From: Vibrio sp. Y2-5
GTDB lineage: Bacteria; Pseudomonadota; Gammaproteobacteria; Enterobacterales; Vibrionaceae
Assembly: GCF_014596725.1 (NCBI RefSeq)
Contig: NZ_JACVEG010000005.1
Coordinates: forward strand, 62,001-126,000
Direction of reading: 5' to 3'
Length of the DNA: 64,000 bases
The notes under the pieces are model-generated. The model saw nothing but the letters and a program-made list of their open reading frames with translations, did no database searches and was not told the origin of the DNA. The translations under genes and the position numbers were made by a program. Shown here one piece after another: positions 21,120 through 30,508 of this stretch (within the stretch, counting starts at the first letter, position 1; each line of letters starts with the position of its first letter).

Positions 21120-21136
21120 AATTGGTATTACCAATT
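21120..21136. promoter_or_regulatory. PdhR box 2 (proximal)
   Basis: AATTGGTATTACCAATT is a perfect match to the PdhR consensus and a perfect palindrome around its central T. It ends 36 bp before the pdhR ATG, so it should overlap or follow the promoter. In E. coli PdhR at such a site represses pdhR-aceEF-lpd until pyruvate releases it. Confidence 0.92.
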
Positions 21137-21172
21137 GCCAGCAAGGCATAAAGAGTAGAAGAATAATAAATT

Positions 21173-21943
21173 ATGGCTTATCAAAGGATTCGTCAGCCGA
21201 AACTCTCTGATGTTATTGAACAAGAGTTGGAACGACTGATTATTGAAGGAACTCTGTCCCCAGGACAGCAACTGCCACCAGAACGCGAGTTAGCTAAACA
21301 GTTTGAAGTCTCTCGTCCATCGGTTCGTGAAGCTATTCAACGCTTAGAAGCTAAACGTCTACTTACCCGTCGACAAGGCGGTGGTACGTTCGTCAGTGAG
21401 CAGATTTGGAAAAGTTTCTCTGATCCTCTGCTAAATTTATTGTCAAATCATTCAGAAACTCAGCTGGACTTACTTGAAGCGCGACATGCATTAGAGGGTA
21501 TTTCTGCCTATTTTGCTGCTTTACGTGGTACAGCAGAAGATTTTGCTCGTATTCAATCAAGCGTATTGAAAATTAACGAAGCGCAAGAGAAACACGATTT
21601 TGAAGCAGAAGCTTCAACCGTAATGGAGTTTTTGATTGCCATTACCGAAGCGACTCACAATGTGGTCATTCTGCATATCGTTCGTAGTCTTGCGCCTTTG
21701 CTAGAGCAAAACATTTTACAGAATTTTAAATTACTCCGTCACCGCCCAGAAGCGGTTGAGAAAGTAAACAAGCACCGAGCTAACATCGTGGATGCGATTG
21801 TTTCTGGTGAGCCTGATATGGCGCGCGAGATGTCACATTCTCATTTAGCTTATATTGAAGAAACATTGTTGGAACTGACCAGAGAGCAGTCTCGTCGTGA
21901 GCGTTCTTTACGTCGAATCCAACAGGGTAATGAGCCGCAGTAA
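21173..21943 (+). CDS. pdhR: Pyruvate-responsive repressor PdhR (GntR/FadR type)
   Basis: Represses the pyruvate dehydrogenase operon and is inactivated by pyruvate. The 256-residue protein has an N-terminal GntR winged helix (about residues 9-75: [40 protein letters not shown]) and a C-terminal FCD ligand domain with the metal/ligand histidines. It is first gene of pdhR-aceE-aceF, with two palindromic operators just upstream, so autoregulation is expected. Confidence 0.95.
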   Translation: MAYQRIRQPKLSDVIEQELERLIIEGTLSPGQQLPPERELAKQFEVSRPSVREAIQRLEAKRLLTRRQGGGTFVSEQIWKSFSDPLLNLLSNHSETQLDLLEARHALEGISAYFAALRGTAEDFARIQSSVLKINEAQEKHDFEAEASTVMEFLIAITEATHNVVILHIVRSLAPLLEQNILQNFKLLRHRPEAVEKVNKHRANIVDAIVSGEPDMAREMSHSHLAYIEETLLELTREQSRRERSLRRIQQGNEPQ

Positions 21944-21995
21944 GCGGTTTATTGCGATTATAAATAGAATCCAACCAATAGAAGGATAGATCGCC

Positions 21996-24656
21996 ATGTC
22001 CGACATGAAGCATGACGTAGACGCACTGGAAACTCAGGAGTGGTTAGCTGCCCTTGAGTCAGTTGTTCGTGAAGAAGGTGTAGAGCGCGCGCAGTTCATT
22101 CTAGAAGAAGTGCTAGAGAAAGCTCGTTTAGATGGCGTTGATATGCCTACAGGCATCACAACGAATTACGTTAACACGATCCCAGCAGCACAAGAGCCAG
22201 CATATCCGGGTGATACAACACTTGAGCGTCGTATTCGCTCAATCATCCGTTGGAACGCAATCATGATCGTTCTACGTGCATCTAAGAAAGATCTAGAGCT
22301 AGGCGGCCACATGGCGTCTTTCCAATCTTCGGCTGCATTCTACGAAACTTGTTTCAACCACTTCTTCCGTGCTCCAAACGAGAAAGATGGTGGCGACTTA
22401 GTTTACTACCAAGGTCATATCTCTCCTGGTATCTATGCACGTGCATTCGTTGAAGGCCGTTTAACTGCTGAGCAGCTAGATAACTTCCGTCAAGAAGTAG
22501 ACGGTAAAGGTATTCCTTCATACCCACACCCTAAATTGATGCCTGAGTTCTGGCAATTCCCTACAGTATCTATGGGTCTTGGTCCTATCTCTGCAATCTA
22601 CCAAGCTCGTTTCCTTAAGTACCTAGACGGCCGTGGCCTGAAAGATACCAAAGAGCAGCGTGTATACGCGTTCCTAGGTGATGGTGAGATGGATGAGCCA
22701 GAATCACGTGGTGCTATCTCTTTCGCTGCGCGTGAGAAACTAGACAACCTATGTTTCCTAATCAACTGTAACCTGCAGCGTCTAGACGGCCCTGTAATGG
22801 GTAACGGTAGCATCATCCAAGAACTAGAAGGTCTGTTCAAAGGTGCTGGTTGGAACGTTGTTAAAGTTATCTGGGGTAGCAACTGGGATTCTCTAATTGC
22901 TAAAGACACGTCTGGTAAGCTTCTTCAGCTAATGAACGAAACTATCGACGGTGACTACCAAACATTCAAATCTAAAGATGGCGCGTACGTACGTGAGCAC
23001 TTCTTTGGTAAATACCCAGAAACTGCTGCACTAGTAGCAGATATGACTGATGACGAAATCTTCGCACTTAAGCGTGGCGGTCACGATTCTTCTAAACTGT
23101 ACGCTGCATTCAAAAATGCACAAGAAACCAATGGTCGTCCAACTGTAATCCTAGCGAAAACAGTTAAAGGTTACGGCATGGGTGAAGCGGCAGAAGGTAA
23201 GAACATCGCGCACCAAGTTAAGAAGATGGATATGACTCACGTTCTACACCTACGTGATCGTCTAGGTCTTCAAGACATTCTAACTGACGAAGCTGTGAAA
23301 GAACTTCCATACCTAACACTGGAAGAAGGTTCGAAAGAGCACGAATACTTACACGCTCGTCGTAAAGCTCTACACGGTTACACGCCACAGCGTCTACCGA
23401 AATTTACTGAAGAGCTAACTATTCCTGAAGTTGAAGAGTTCAAGCCTCTACTAGAAGAGCAGAAGCGTGATATCTCTACAACAATGGCATTCGTACGTAC
23501 TCTGAACGTATTACTTAAAGACAAGAACATCGGTAAGAACATTGTTCCTATCATTGCTGATGAAGCTCGTACTTTCGGTATGGAAGGTTTGTTCCGCCAA
23601 ATTGGTATCTATAACCCACACGGTCAGAACTACACACCACAAGACCGCGACATCGTTTCTTACTACAAAGAAGCAACGTCAGGTCAGGTTCTACAAGAAG
23701 GTATCAACGAGCTAGGTGCTATGTCTTCATGGGTTGCTGCTGCAACTTCATACAGCACAAACAACTTGCCAATGATCCCGTTCTACATCTACTACTCTAT
23801 GTTCGGTTTCCAACGTGTTGGCGACATGGCATGGATGGCGGGTGACCAACAAGCTCGTGGTTTCCTACTTGGTGCAACAGCAGGCCGTACAACACTTAAT
23901 GGTGAAGGTCTACAGCACGAAGATGGCCACTCTCATATCATGGCTGGTACTGTTCCTAACTGTATCTCTTACGATCCAACATTCGCTTACGAAGTGGCGG
24001 TAATCATGCAAGACGGTATTCGTCGCATGTACGGTGATCAAGAGAACGTGTTCTACTACCTAACTCTGATGAATGAGAACTACGCAATGCCAGCAATGCC
24101 AGAAGGCGCTGAAGAAGGCATCCGTAAAGGTATCTACAAGCTAGAAACTTACACAGGTTCTAAAGGTAAAGTTCAGCTATTGAGCTCGGGTACTATCATG
24201 AACGAAGTACGTAAAGCAGCGCAAATTCTAAGCGATGACTACGGCATTTCTTCTGACGTTTACTCTGTAACTTCATTTAACGAAGTGACTCGTGATGGTC
24301 AAGCGGTAGAGCGTTTCAACATGCTTCACCCTGAAGCAGAGGCACAAGTTCCTTACATTCAAACAGTAATGGGTACTGAGCCAGCAATCGCTGCAACTGA
24401 CTACATGAAGAACTACGCAGAGCAAGTACGTGCATTTATCCCAGCTGAGTCATACAAAGTACTAGGTACTGATGGCTTCGGTCGTTCAGACAGCCGTGAA
24501 AACCTACGTCGTCACTTCGAAGTGAACGCAGGTTACGTTGTGGTTGCAGCACTAAGCGAACTAGCGAAACGTGGTGATGTTGAGAAATCTGTGGTTGTTG
24601 AAGCAATCAAGAAATTTGACATCGACACTGAAAAAACAAACCCGCTATACGCTTAA
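21996..24656 (+). CDS. aceE: Pyruvate dehydrogenase E1 component
   Basis: Thiamine-diphosphate-dependent homodimeric E1 that decarboxylates pyruvate and reductively acetylates AceF lipoyl groups. At 886 residues it has the length of E. coli AceE (887). The ThDP motif GDGEMDEPE...NCNLQRLDGPV (about residues 229-265) and the homodimeric-type C-terminal region are present. It lies 52 nt after pdhR, with AGAAGGA before the ATG. Codon use is strongly biased (many CTA leucines, GGT glycines), consistent with high expression. Confidence 0.97.
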   Translation: MSDMKHDVDALETQEWLAALESVVREEGVERAQFILEEVLEKARLDGVDMPTGITTNYVNTIPAAQEPAYPGDTTLERRIRSIIRWNAIMIVLRASKKDLELGGHMASFQSSAAFYETCFNHFFRAPNEKDGGDLVYYQGHISPGIYARAFVEGRLTAEQLDNFRQEVDGKGIPSYPHPKLMPEFWQFPTVSMGLGPISAIYQARFLKYLDGRGLKDTKEQRVYAFLGDGEMDEPESRGAISFAAREKLDNLCFLINCNLQRLDGPVMGNGSIIQELEGLFKGAGWNVVKVIWGSNWDSLIAKDTSGKLLQLMNETIDGDYQTFKSKDGAYVREHFFGKYPETAALVADMTDDEIFALKRGGHDSSKLYAAFKNAQETNGRPTVILAKTVKGYGMGEAAEGKNIAHQVKKMDMTHVLHLRDRLGLQDILTDEAVKELPYLTLEEGSKEHEYLHARRKALHGYTPQRLPKFTEELTIPEVEEFKPLLEEQKRDISTTMAFVRTLNVLLKDKNIGKNIVPIIADEARTFGMEGLFRQIGIYNPHGQNYTPQDRDIVSYYKEATSGQVLQEGINELGAMSSWVAAATSYSTNNLPMIPFYIYYSMFGFQRVGDMAWMAGDQQARGFLLGATAGRTTLNGEGLQHEDGHSHIMAGTVPNCISYDPTFAYEVAVIMQDGIRRMYGDQENVFYYLTLMNENYAMPAMPEGAEEGIRKGIYKLETYTGSKGKVQLLSSGTIMNEVRKAAQILSDDYGISSDVYSVTSFNEVTRDGQAVERFNMLHPEAEAQVPYIQTVMGTEPAIAATDYMKNYAEQVRAFIPAESYKVLGTDGFGRSDSRENLRRHFEVNAGYVVVAALSELAKRGDVEKSVVVEAIKKFDIDTEKTNPLYA

Positions 24657-24675
24657 TTGAAGGTAGGAAAGAATA

Positions 24676-26550
24676 ATGGCAATCGAAATTAATGTACCTG
24701 ACATCGGTGCGGATGAGGTTGAAGTTACTGAGATTCTTGTAAGCGTTGGCGACAAGGTTGAAGAAGAACAATCTCTTATTACTGTAGAAGGCGATAAAGC
24801 TTCTATGGAAGTACCGGCTTCTCAAGCAGGTATCGTAAAAGAAATTAAAATCTCTGAAGGCGATAAAGTAACCACTGGTTCACTTATTATGATCTTCGAA
24901 GAAGAAGCGGGCGCTGCTGCGCCTGCTCCAGCGGCAGAAGCGGCTCCTGCTCCGGCAGCAGCACCTGCAGCAGCTGAACTTAAAGAAGTTAACGTTCCAG
25001 ATATCGGTGGCGACGAAGTAGAAGTCACTGAAATCATGGTTGCCGTTGGCGATGCTATCGAAGAAGAGCAGTCTTTGATCACTGTAGAAGGCGACAAAGC
25101 TTCTATGGAAGTACCTGCACCATTTGCTGGTACTCTTAAAGAAATCAAAGTTGCTGCTGGCGATAAAGTTTCTACTGGTTCACTTATCATGGTATTTGAA
25201 GTTGCAGGTTCAGGCGCTCCAGCAGCACCTGCGGCAGCTGAAGCACCAGCAGCGGCTCCTGCAGCATCTGCAGCGAAAGACGTGAACGTACCAGATATCG
25301 GTGGCGACGAAGTAGAAGTGACTGAAATCATGGTAGCTGTTGGCGATACAGTAACTGAAGAGCAATCTCTGATTACTGTTGAAGGCGACAAAGCTTCTAT
25401 GGAAGTACCTGCTCCGTTTGCTGGTACGGTTAAAGAAATCAAAGTTGCAGCTGGCGATAAAGTATCAACTGGCTCATTGATCATGGTGTTTGAAGTAGCC
25501 GGTGCAGCTCCTGCGCCAGCAGCACCAGCTCAAGCAGCGGCTCCTGCGGCAGCTCCAGCACCTAAAGCTGAAGCAGCGAAACCAGCAGCTCCTGCAGCAA
25601 CTGAATTTGAAGAGAACAACGACTACGCTCACGCTTCACCAGTTGTTCGCCGCCTAGCGCGCGAATTCGGTGTAAACCTAGCGAAAGTGAAAGGTTCAGG
25701 CCGTAAGAGCCGTATCCTGAAAGAAGACGTACAGAACTACGTGAAAGAGGCGCTTAAACGTCTTGAATCTGGTACTGCAGCTTCTGGTAAAGGTGACGGC
25801 GCAGCTCTTGGTCTACTTCCTTGGCCGAAAGTTGATTTCAGCAAGTTTGGTGAAACTGAAGTTAAACCTCTATCTCGTATTAAGAAGATTTCTGGTGCGA
25901 ACCTACACCGTAACTGGGTAATGATCCCTCACGTTACACAGTGGGATAACGCAGACATCACTGAGCTAGAAGCATTCCGTAAAGAGCAAAATGCGATTGA
26001 AGCGAAAAAAGACACTGGCATGAAGATCACTCCACTTGTGTTCATCATGAAAGCTGTTGCTAAAGCACTTGAAGCGTTCCCAGCATTTAACTCTTCTCTT
26101 TCTGAAGATGGCGAAAGCTTGATTCTGAAGAAATACGTGAACGTAGGTATCGCGGTTGATACGCCAAACGGTCTAGTTGTTCCAGTATTCAAAGATGTGA
26201 ACAAGAAAGGCATTTACGAACTTTCTGAAGAGCTAGCTGTAGTATCTAAGAAAGCTCGTGCAGGTAAACTGACTGCAGCAGACATGCAAGGCGGCTGTTT
26301 CACTATCTCTAGCCTAGGTGGCATTGGTGGTACTGCATTTACGCCAATCGTGAATGCGCCAGAAGTGGGTATCCTTGGTGTATCTAAGTCTGAGATGAAA
26401 CCAGTATGGAACGGTAAAGATTTTGTACCGCGCCTACAACTTCCATTATCACTATCATACGACCACCGTGTGATTGATGGTGCGGAAGGTGCACGCTTCA
26501 TCACTTACTTGAACAACTGCCTAAGCGACATCCGTCGTCTAGTGCTGTAA
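24676..26550 (+). CDS. aceF: Pyruvate dehydrogenase E2, dihydrolipoamide acetyltransferase
   Basis: Structural core of the complex; it carries acetyl groups on swinging lipoyl arms to CoA. The 624 residues contain three tandem lipoyl domains (each with GDKASME; the Lys is lipoylated) joined by Ala/Pro linkers. A peripheral-subunit-binding domain (about 315-350, [16 protein letters not shown]) and the catalytic domain with DHRVIDG near the C-terminus follow. Domains 2 and 3 are nearly identical in protein and DNA. It starts 19 nt after aceE. A 22-bp palindrome follows the stop. Confidence 0.97.
   Translation: MAIEINVPDIGADEVEVTEILVSVGDKVEEEQSLITVEGDKASMEVPASQAGIVKEIKISEGDKVTTGSLIMIFEEEAGAAAPAPAAEAAPAPAAAPAAAELKEVNVPDIGGDEVEVTEIMVAVGDAIEEEQSLITVEGDKASMEVPAPFAGTLKEIKVAAGDKVSTGSLIMVFEVAGSGAPAAPAAAEAPAAAPAASAAKDVNVPDIGGDEVEVTEIMVAVGDTVTEEQSLITVEGDKASMEVPAPFAGTVKEIKVAAGDKVSTGSLIMVFEVAGAAPAPAAPAQAAAPAAAPAPKAEAAKPAAPAATEFEENNDYAHASPVVRRLAREFGVNLAKVKGSGRKSRILKEDVQNYVKEALKRLESGTAASGKGDGAALGLLPWPKVDFSKFGETEVKPLSRIKKISGANLHRNWVMIPHVTQWDNADITELEAFRKEQNAIEAKKDTGMKITPLVFIMKAVAKALEAFPAFNSSLSEDGESLILKKYVNVGIAVDTPNGLVVPVFKDVNKKGIYELSEELAVVSKKARAGKLTAADMQGGCFTISSLGGIGGTAFTPIVNAPEVGILGVSKSEMKPVWNGKDFVPRLQLPLSLSYDHRVIDGAEGARFITYLNNCLSDIRRLVL
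24682..25500 (+). repeat. Three tandem lipoyl-domain coding repeats in aceF
   Basis: Units of about 220 bp at roughly 24682-24903, 24988-25202 and 25282-25497 encode the lipoyl domains, separated by GCT/GCA/CCT-rich linkers. Units 2 and 3 share long near-identical DNA stretches (GATATCGGTGGCGACGAAGT occurs in both), suggesting recent duplication or gene conversion. E. coli aceF also has three. Confidence 0.85.
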
Positions 26551-26562
26551 TCAAAAAAGAGA

Positions 26563-26584
26563 CAAGGCGGCTATAGCCGCCTTG
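26563..26584. terminator. Perfect 22-bp palindrome between aceF and lpd
   Basis: CAAGGCGGCTA / TAGCCGCCTTG forms a strong stem 13 nt past the aceF stop. It is preceded by A6 but not followed by T's on the plus strand, so it is more likely an mRNA 3'-end stabiliser or attenuator than a full terminator. lpd begins 200 bp further on. Confidence 0.55.
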
Positions 26585-26784
26585 ATTCAGTATTTACCCA
26601 ATCAATTTGAAAAAGGAATGCTTTTCCTGCATTTGAATTGTTGGCTAGCTCACAGGCTAAATGGATTTACTTTTCACACCATTAACATCTCTGTAAACTG
26701 TTGCGGTCTGAAAAATAAACGTATTATACAAAAAGATATCATACCCACTCAGCCTGTTAGGGATATTGACTACAAGAGGTCGAA

Positions 26785-28209
26785 ATGAGCAAAGAAATTA
26801 AAGCCCAAGTTGTTGTACTTGGTGCAGGTCCTGCTGGTTACTCCGCTGCATTCCGTTGTGCCGACTTAGGTCTGGAAACTGTTATTATCGAACGTTACAA
26901 CACTTTAGGTGGTGTATGTTTGAACGTGGGTTGTATCCCATCAAAAGCACTTCTTCACGTAGCGAAAGTTATTGAAGAAGCAAAAGCTCTTGCTGAACAC
27001 GGTATCGTATTCGGCGAACCTCAAACGGATATCGACAAAATCCGTCTATGGAAAGAAAAAGTAATTAACCAGTTAACTGGCGGTCTTGGCGGTATGGCTA
27101 AGATGCGTAAAGTTACTGTTGTTAACGGTTTTGGTAAGTTTACTGGTCCTAACACTATCGAAGTGGAAGGTGAAGACGGTAAGACAACTGTAAACTTCGA
27201 CAACGCTATCGTTGCTGCGGGTTCTCGCCCAATCAAACTTCCATTTATTCCACATGAAGATCCACGTATTTGGGACTCAACTGACGCTCTTGAGCTGAAA
27301 GAAGTACCTGGAAAACTGTTGATCATGGGTGGCGGTATTATCGGTCTAGAAATGGGTACGGTATACCACTCACTGGGTTCTCAAATCGACGTTGTTGAAA
27401 TGTTCGACCAAGTGATCCCTGCTGCGGATAAAGACATCGTTAAGGTTTACACCAAGCGCATCAAAGACAAGTTCAACTTGATGCTAGAAACGAAAGTAAC
27501 AGCGGTTGAAGCGAAAGAAGACGGTATCTACGTTTCAATGGAAGGCAAAAAAGCACCAGCTGAAGCTGAGCGTTACGATGCGGTTCTTGTTGCTATCGGT
27601 CGTGTACCAAACGGTAAACTTCTTGATGCAGAGAAAGCGGGTCTTGAAGTTGATGAGCGTGGTTTCATCAATGTAGACAAGCAAATGCGTACTAACGTAC
27701 CTCACATCTTCGCTATCGGTGACATCGTTGGTCAACCAATGCTTGCTCACAAAGGTGTTCACGAAGGTCACGTTGCTGCAGAAGTTATCTCTGGTAAGAA
27801 ACACTACTTCGATCCTAAAGTGATTCCTTCAATTGCGTACACTGAGCCAGAAGTTGCCTGGGTTGGTAAGACTGAGAAAGAAGCGAAAGCGGAAGGCATC
27901 AACTACGAAGTGGCGACATTCCCATGGGCAGCATCAGGTCGTGCAATCGCGTCTGACTGTGCAGATGGTATGACTAAGCTAATCTTTGATAAAGAGACTC
28001 ACCGCGTAATTGGTGGTGCTATCGTTGGTACTAACGGTGGTGAACTACTAGGCGAAATCGGTCTTGCTATCGAGATGGGTTGTGATGCTGAAGATATCGC
28101 GCTAACTATCCACGCTCACCCAACTCTACATGAGTCTGTAGGTCTAGCGGCGGAAGTGTTTGAAGGTACAATTACAGACCTGCCAAACGCAAAAGCTAAG
28201 AAGAAATAA
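26785..28209 (+). CDS. lpdA: Dihydrolipoamide dehydrogenase (E3)
   Basis: FAD/NAD flavoprotein that reoxidises dihydrolipoyl groups of the pyruvate, 2-oxoglutarate and glycine-cleavage complexes. The 474 residues contain the Rossmann GAGPAGY, redox disulfide C45-x4-C50 (GGVCLNVGC), NAD site GGGIIGLE and the C-terminal HAHPTLHES catalytic dyad. It starts 234 bp after aceF, so it may have its own promoter as in E. coli, allowing supply to other complexes. It ends in a strong terminator before convergent hapR. Confidence 0.97.
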   Translation: MSKEIKAQVVVLGAGPAGYSAAFRCADLGLETVIIERYNTLGGVCLNVGCIPSKALLHVAKVIEEAKALAEHGIVFGEPQTDIDKIRLWKEKVINQLTGGLGGMAKMRKVTVVNGFGKFTGPNTIEVEGEDGKTTVNFDNAIVAAGSRPIKLPFIPHEDPRIWDSTDALELKEVPGKLLIMGGGIIGLEMGTVYHSLGSQIDVVEMFDQVIPAADKDIVKVYTKRIKDKFNLMLETKVTAVEAKEDGIYVSMEGKKAPAEAERYDAVLVAIGRVPNGKLLDAEKAGLEVDERGFINVDKQMRTNVPHIFAIGDIVGQPMLAHKGVHEGHVAAEVISGKKHYFDPKVIPSIAYTEPEVAWVGKTEKEAKAEGINYEVATFPWAASGRAIASDCADGMTKLIFDKETHRVIGGAIVGTNGGELLGEIGLAIEMGCDAEDIALTIHAHPTLHESVGLAAEVFEGTITDLPNAKAKKK

Positions 28210-28224
28210 TTCTTCTTGAGAGAC

Positions 28225-28255
28225 AAAAAACCGCTGAAGATTCAGCGGTTTTTTT
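28225..28255. terminator. Bidirectional terminator between lpd and hapR
   Basis: Stem ACCGCTGAA / TTCAGCGGT with flanking A6 and T7 tracts works for lpd (plus) and for the hapR-type gene (minus). Confidence 0.92.
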
Positions 28256-28260
28256 ACATC

Positions 28261-28288
28261 TAAACGTTAATTTTTTAATTAACGTTTA
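28261..28288 (-). repeat. AT-rich hairpin at the end of the hapR-type gene
   Basis: Perfect 12-bp stem TAAACGTTAATT / AATTAACGTTTA with a 4-nt loop starts 1 nt beyond the hapR stop codon and stands directly before the shared terminator. It may protect the mRNA 3' end. Confidence 0.6.
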
Positions 28289-28289
28289 G

Positions 28290-28898
28290 TTATTTATAGA
28301 TACACAGCATACCCATGTAGGTATTCGCTAGCTGGTTGATGCTCTCTTTATCTTCCAAGCGGTTTGCTTGAACAAACAAGGAGTAGCAAAGACCGTGGAA
28401 TAACATAGTCAGCTCTTCTGGGTCATGTTTGCTGCACACCTCACCACGTTCAATGGCTTTGCTGAAGATGTTCTTAACCAGCATGTGATTGGTTCGGTTG
28501 GTCGACATAAAGAGCGGCCATACTTCATCACGAGTTGAAGCACTCCATTCAAACCACACTTTTAGCCAGTAGCAATCCTGATAGCTGATTTCCACTAACT
28601 CTTTGGTGATGTTGCCAAGGTTCTCTTTGGCTGGTAAGTCTAAATCGATATTATCGGTTAAGAAGTTAGAGAATTGACGAACCACGTATGTAAGAACTTC
28701 ATCAACTAAGTCTTCACGGGTCGGGAAGTAGTTGAATACCGTTGCCACTGAGACTTGAGCGATTTCAGCAATATCAGCGTGGCCGCCACGACCGATGCCG
28801 CGTCTGGCGAAAACCTCTAGCGCGATTTCCATAAGTTGAAGTTTACGTTTCTGGGGAGATAGCCGAGTCCTCGGGCGTTTCTCAATAGATGCGTCCAT
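28290..28898 (-). CDS. hapR: Quorum-sensing master regulator of the LuxR/HapR/OpaR/SmcR family
   Basis: TetR-fold DNA-binding regulator at the end of the Vibrio quorum-sensing cascade, controlling biofilm, protease, competence and virulence genes. The 202-residue protein has the nearly invariant family N-terminus (KRPRTRLSP; helix-turn-helix about residues 37-57 with GRGGHADIAEIAQVSVATVFNYFPTR shortened here for space) and the WFEWSASTRDEVWPLF segment of the ligand pocket. The MDASIEK start resembles HapR more than LuxR/SmcR. I chose ATG 28898 (AGGA 9 nt upstream); an in-frame ATG at 28916 adds six residues and is not family-like. The neighbours lpd and hpt are the usual Vibrio ones. Confidence 0.95.
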   Translation of the reverse strand: MDASIEKRPRTRLSPQKRKLQLMEIALEVFARRGIGRGGHADIAEIAQVSVATVFNYFPTREDLVDEVLTYVVRQFSNFLTDNIDLDLPAKENLGNITKELVEISYQDCYWLKVWFEWSASTRDEVWPLFMSTNRTNHMLVKNIFSKAIERGEVCSKHDPEELTMLFHGLCYSLFVQANRLEDKESINQLANTYMGMLCIYK

Positions 28899-28926
28899 AA
28901 TTGTATATCCTGCCATTTGATTTGTT

Positions 28927-28937
28927 ACGTTGTTAGT
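28927..28937 (-). promoter_or_regulatory. Predicted Qrr sRNA pairing site in hapR mRNA leader
   Basis: The minus-strand leader reads ACTAACAACGT about 30 nt before the ATG. This is the exact complement of ACGUUGUUAGU in the conserved Qrr1-5 core. At low cell density Qrr-Hfq is known to block translation of hapR/luxR-type mRNAs by pairing here. The sequence match is direct; function is inferred from the family. Confidence 0.8.
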
Positions 28938-29209
28938 TGAGTGTTTTCCACTCTAATGATTATTTTATTAGTTGCTAAAAGCTCTATGAGTGTACTGGTG
29001 CATATAATGAAGGTCAATGTTTGAACTATGTATTCGCTCCCATTATTAAAAATGAGCTTAATCAATAAGATCATATGATATAGACAGAGACTCATCATCT
29101 AGGGTAGGAGAAAGGGTTAACTCTGTTGCTCGGCAGTGTTACTATACGCGCCGAACAAATTCTGCGGCGCGTCTATTAGTGTATTGTGCCCCAACCAAAC
29201 GAGAATGGT

Positions 29210-29740
29210 ATGAAGCATACAGTTGAAGTAATGATTTCTGAACAAGACGTTCAGGAGCGTATCCGTGAACTAGGTAAGCAAATCACTCAACACTACCAAG
29301 GCAGCGAAGATTTGGTGCTGGTAGGCTTGTTGCGTGGTTCTTTTGTTTTCATGGCTGACTTGGCACGAGCGATTGAGCTGATTCACCAAGTAGACTTTAT
29401 GACTGCATCTAGCTACGGTAACTCAATGACGAGTTCTCGTGATGTTCGTATCCTGAAAGATTTGGATGATGACATCAAAGGTAAAGATGTTCTGCTTGTT
29501 GAAGACATTATTGATACAGGCAACACATTGAATAAAGTAAAAGAGATCTTATCTCTACGTGAGCCTAAATCCATTCAGATTTGTACGCTGCTTGATAAGC
29601 CTTCTCGTCGTGAAGTGGACGTAGAAGTCTCTTGGGTAGGTTTTGAGATTCCTGATGAATTCGTTGTTGGTGTAGGCATCGATTATGCTCAAAAATACCG
29701 CCACTTACCTTACATTGGCAAAGTTGTTCCTCAAGAATAA
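29210..29740 (+). CDS. hpt: Hypoxanthine phosphoribosyltransferase
   Basis: Purine salvage enzyme making IMP (and GMP) from hypoxanthine/guanine and PRPP. The 176-residue type I PRTase has PRPP loop [14 protein letters not shown] at about residues 93-106 and the LLRGSFVF N-terminal segment. ATG 29210 is preferred (MKHTVEV, family start); the GTG at 29186 would add eight residues. The 311-bp gap to hapR holds the divergent promoters of both. It is convergent with can across a shared terminator. Confidence 0.95.
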   Translation: MKHTVEVMISEQDVQERIRELGKQITQHYQGSEDLVLVGLLRGSFVFMADLARAIELIHQVDFMTASSYGNSMTSSRDVRILKDLDDDIKGKDVLLVEDIIDTGNTLNKVKEILSLREPKSIQICTLLDKPSRREVDVEVSWVGFEIPDEFVVGVGIDYAQKYRHLPYIGKVVPQE

Positions 29741-29758
29741 TTTTCCTAGCGCGACAAT

Positions 29759-29783
29759 AAAAAAGCCCACTTCTGTGGGCTTT
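29759..29783. terminator. Bidirectional terminator between hpt and can
   Basis: Stem AAAGCCCAC-TTCT-GTGGGCTTT with A6 on the left; it reads as T6 for can on the minus strand and a shorter T tract for hpt. Confidence 0.88.
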
Positions 29784-29820
29784 CTGCATTTAGTTGCTCT
29801 TCGTTTTCAATACAAAGAGA

Positions 29821-30489
29821 TCAGCGACAAAGCAGCTTATGTTCTGAATTTAGGATCTTATCCATGGCTTTATTGTAGCTGTCATTAATGGTTTTACGAG
29901 AGTTACAGCGAACACCTAGGTACTCTAGCTTGCCGTCTTCAATACCATAAACTACACCATGAAGTTCTACATCCTGTCCTCGTTCCCAAGCGTTTTGTAG
30001 AATGGTTGAGTTCGCAAGATTATGGACCTGTTCTGCGACATTGATTTCCGCCAACTTGTCAGAACGATCCGCTTCTGGCATTTGTTCAATATATTTGCGG
30101 TGCTTATAGTACAAGTCACGAATGTGCAGTAACCAGTTGTTGATCAAACCCAGCTGTGGGTTGTCGATTGAGGCTGTCACACCACCACATCCGTAGTGTC
30201 CACAAACAATAATGTGCTTCACTTTAAGTACATCAACCGCATACTGAACAACAGAAAGGCAGTTTAAGTCAGTGTGAACGACTTGGTTGGCAACATTACG
30301 ATGAACGAACAATTCGCCTGAATATAGACCAGTTAAACGTTCCGCTGGTACACGGCTGTCTGAACAACCAATCCATAAGAAATCTGGATTCTGTCCTTCA
30401 GCGAGCTTAGTAAAGTACTCTGGGCGATCAGCTTTAATAGACTCTGACCACTTTGAGTTGTTTTCGAATAGTTGTTTAATCTCTGGCAT
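29821..30489 (-). CDS. can: Beta-class carbonic anhydrase
   Basis: Interconverts CO2 and bicarbonate, supplying bicarbonate for carboxylases and pH balance. At 222 residues, zinc ligands Cys42, Asp44 (CSDSR), His98 and Cys101 (CGHYGCGG) fall at the same positions as in E. coli Can. Family members of this type II group are allosterically inhibited by bicarbonate. It has its own promoter region containing a 31-bp inverted repeat (30509-30539) and lies next to hpt, as in E. coli (can-hpt). Confidence 0.95.
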   Translation of the reverse strand: MPEIKQLFENNSKWSESIKADRPEYFTKLAEGQNPDFLWIGCSDSRVPAERLTGLYSGELFVHRNVANQVVHTDLNCLSVVQYAVDVLKVKHIIVCGHYGCGGVTASIDNPQLGLINNWLLHIRDLYYKHRKYIEQMPEADRSDKLAEINVAEQVHNLANSTILQNAWERGQDVELHGVVYGIEDGKLEYLGVRCNSRKTINDSYNKAMDKILNSEHKLLCR

Positions 30490-30508
30490 GTTACTTCCCT
30501 TAATAACA

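Noticed and set aside
24822..25484. 220-codon open frame on the minus strand inside aceF
   Set aside because: It is produced by the repetitive Ala/Pro-rich lipoyl repeats read backwards; composition is low-complexity and aceF is certain on the other strand.
24676..25620. Regular repeats that might suggest a CRISPR-like or VNTR array
   Set aside because: The repeats are about 220-300 bp coding units for lipoyl domains, in frame with aceF, with no spacer structure.
26582..26788. 68-codon plus-strand frame between aceF and lpd
   Set aside because: Starts inside the 22-bp palindrome, overlaps the lpd start and has no family likeness; the gap is better explained as a promoter region.
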